A stretch of DNA of 64,000 nucleotides from Hyphomonadaceae bacterium (lineage in GTDB: Bacteria; Pseudomonadota; Alphaproteobacteria; Caulobacterales; Aquidulcibacteraceae). The translations under genes were made by a program, and so were the position numbers. Positions 62,879 through 64,000 of the stretch are shown here, piece by piece (the first letter of the stretch is position 1; each line of letters begins with the position of its first letter). The DNA lies in NCBI GenBank assembly GCA_016791445.1, contig JAEUMP010000012.1, positions 162,949-226,948 of the forward strand, given 5' to 3'. The notes under the pieces are model-generated. The model did no database searches. It saw only the letters and a program-made list of their open reading frames with translations, and was not told where the DNA came from.

Positions 62879-63639
62879 GGCCGCACCTCGAAGCGTTTCA
62901 CGTCGATGCGGCCCTCTCCCAACGGCGTCGGAACAGCAATGCGCAATGGCGCCGCGAAGCCGGCGACCGCAGGATCGGCGAACCAGATCCGGGCCTCGGG
63001 AATCCGGGCGCGCTCTTCCGCGCTCATTGGCTTGAACCCCGACACCGGCCGGTAACGCAGCGCACACACGATGGCTTCGCCGTCGTAACCGCCGCCGCGG
63101 TACCGCCCGCGCGCGGCCGGCGACAGAACGAGTTGATAATGCTGGCGACCGTCGAACACAGGAAACGCGCCTGCACAGATCCGTCCACGTCCGATGGCGC
63201 GACTCATGGCGAGGAGCGCCGTGAGCGGATCATGCGATGCCGCCTGCTGCGCGGGACTCGCCGGCGGCGACCCCATGTCGCCAAAGCGCGGCGTGATCGT
63301 CGACGTCACCTGGGCGCCGGCGCGACGCATTGCGACGTTTCGGGACTTGCGGGCGTAGGCGTGCTCAAGGTCGTACCTGGTCCAGCCGAGCGCTGCGCCC
63401 GAAACGCGTCCGCCGGCGCGGACGGTGATCCGGGTGTCGTCGAAAAGCGCGGCCAAGCCTGACGTCGCGACCGAGCCGTCCGCCGCATATGCCGATGCGT
63501 CGATGCGCGCCGAGATGCCCGCCCGGCCCAGAGTCACCAGATTGAGAACAGACGCCTCGTATTCGAGCCGAACGGTTTCCGCGTTCGCCGACGTCGCGCA
63601 GAGGAGGCCGACGAACGCGCAGAGCGCGACGCGGATCAC
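62875..63639 (-). CDS. DUF3108 family secreted protein (GTG start)
   Basis: A 254-residue protein. The start is GTG at 63639, overlapping the glmM stop (GTGA), and it gives a clean signal peptide ([17 protein letters not shown]). The mature part is beta-rich ([35 protein letters not shown]) and matches DUF3108, an outer-membrane or periplasmic barrel-like domain of unknown function. It appears translationally coupled to glmM. Confidence 0.83.
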   Translation of the reverse strand: MIRVALCAFVGLLCATSANAETVRLEYEASVLNLVTLGRAGISARIDASAYAADGSVATSGLAALFDDTRITVRAGGRVSGAALGWTRYDLEHAYARKSRNVAMRRAGAQVTSTITPRFGDMGSPPASPAQQAASHDPLTALLAMSRAIGRGRICAGAFPVFDGRQHYQLVLSPAARGRYRGGGYDGEAIVCALRYRPVSGFKPMSAEERARIPEARIWFADPAVAGFAAPLRIAVPTPLGEGRIDVKRFEVRP

Positions 63640-64000
63640 GCTGCGGCGGCTTTCTGGACCGCCTGCACGATCTCCCCCACGGCCTCGCGCACGACGCCTT
63701 CGTCATCGCCCTCGGCCATGACACGCACCAAAGGCTCAGTGCCGGATGGCCGGACCAATATGCGCCCCTTTGCGCCGAGACGCTTCTCCGCAGCCTTGAT
63801 CGCCGCCTTCACGGAATCGACTTCCAACGGTTTGGCGCCCATCTCGATACGCACATTCTCGAGCACCTGCGGCGCCGGCTCGAAAAGATGGCAAACCTCC
63901 GACACCGGCTTTCCCGCCTGTACCAGAACCGCAAGAACCTGCAGCGCCGCTATGAGCCCGTCGCCCGTCGTGCAGAAATCCGAGAGGATGATGTGGCCCG
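63636..64000 (-). CDS. glmM: Phosphoglucosamine mutase, C-terminal part (5' end outside window)
   Basis: The last ~120 residues of a phosphohexomutase, open to the right edge. Visible are [20 protein letters not shown], the GlmM form of the sugar-binding loop, and the phosphate-binding [12 protein letters not shown]. GlmM converts glucosamine-6- to glucosamine-1-phosphate for UDP-GlcNAc, feeding peptidoglycan and lipopolysaccharide. The active-site serine and Mg loop lie outside the window. Confidence 0.9.
   Translation of the reverse strand, partial: GHIILSDFCTTGDGLIAALQVLAVLVQAGKPVSEVCHLFEPAPQVLENVRIEMGAKPLEVDSVKAAIKAAEKRLGAKGRILVRPSGTEPLVRVMAEGDDEGVVREAVGEIVQAVQKAAAA

Noticed and set aside
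60299-63067. Very long open frame on the minus strand (over 900 codons)
   Set aside because: It lies antisense to the well supported UDP-glucose dehydrogenase and guanylyltransferase genes, has Arg/Asp/His-rich low-complexity composition, and shows no family motif. It is a by-product of high GC content.

Overview
The window is a gene-dense, high-GC (estimated in the mid-60s percent) bacterial chromosome segment that reads as an alphaproteobacterium, most plausibly a member of the Caulobacterales such as a Hyphomonadaceae relative. Supporting signs are a zinc-ligand-free L31, ExoD, an ECF sigma factor of the DGPF-linked type, a deoxyhypusine-synthase-like gene beside an ornithine decarboxylase with a structured leader, and intergenic pyrimidine-rich hairpins of a kind common in alphaproteobacteria. 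About 60 genes are packed with many 1-4 base stop/start overlaps. I see no phage, transposase, CRISPR array or rRNA operon. One tRNA (Arg, ACG) is present.

Left part (1-19.3 kb): the 3' end of a UbiB-type kinase gene, an ABC-F ATPase and rpmE with its terminator. Next comes a tightly coupled five-gene minus-strand operon (carboxyltransferase, acyl-CoA dehydrogenase, biotin carboxylase/BCCP, enoyl-CoA hydratase, AtuA) that resembles a minimal acyclic-terpene (atu) carboxylation pathway. It is followed by a lipoprotein cyclophilin coupled to a single-domain response regulator, which overlaps convergently with a GAF-PAS-PAS hybrid histidine kinase; then a nitronate monooxygenase-like gene, a pair of amidohydrolase paralogs of which the second has lost its HxH metal site, and a second acyl-CoA dehydrogenase.

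Middle part (19.4-44.9 kb): tRNA-Arg; a divergent pair of peptide-processing hydrolases (P1/DmpA-type peptidase and gamma-glutamyltransferase); a short region with a frameshifted gene and large palindromes; a cisplatin-response-type ATP-dependent DNA ligase; an ABC exporter pair; MscS, ExoD, a family 1 glycosidase, a FkbM methyltransferase, an acyltransferase, a thioredoxin-fold protein with a TTG start, ZapE, PutA and a periplasmic S1C protease. A glycosyltransferase then converges on a pstSCA operon preceded by a clear three-repeat Pho box but lacking pstB and phoU.

Right part (45-64 kb): a polyamine module (structured leader RNA, ornithine decarboxylase-type enzyme, DHS-like enzyme probably acting as homospermidine synthase); a SEC-C protein with a PD-(D/E)XK-like core; DHFR-like and GST genes; a PAP2 phosphatase; an ECF42-type sigma factor flanked by two DGPF/YCII proteins; kdsA and a glycosyltransferase; a stand-alone RibD-type deaminase; gpmA; a membrane LuxR/DUF4199/VOC operon; and a sugar-nucleotide block (phosphomannomutase/phosphoglucomutase, UDP-glucose dehydrogenase, GDP-mannose pyrophosphorylase) ending in DUF3108 and the 3' part of glmM. 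With kdsA, ExoD, FkbM and the glycosyltransferases, this block gives the window a strong envelope-polysaccharide flavour.
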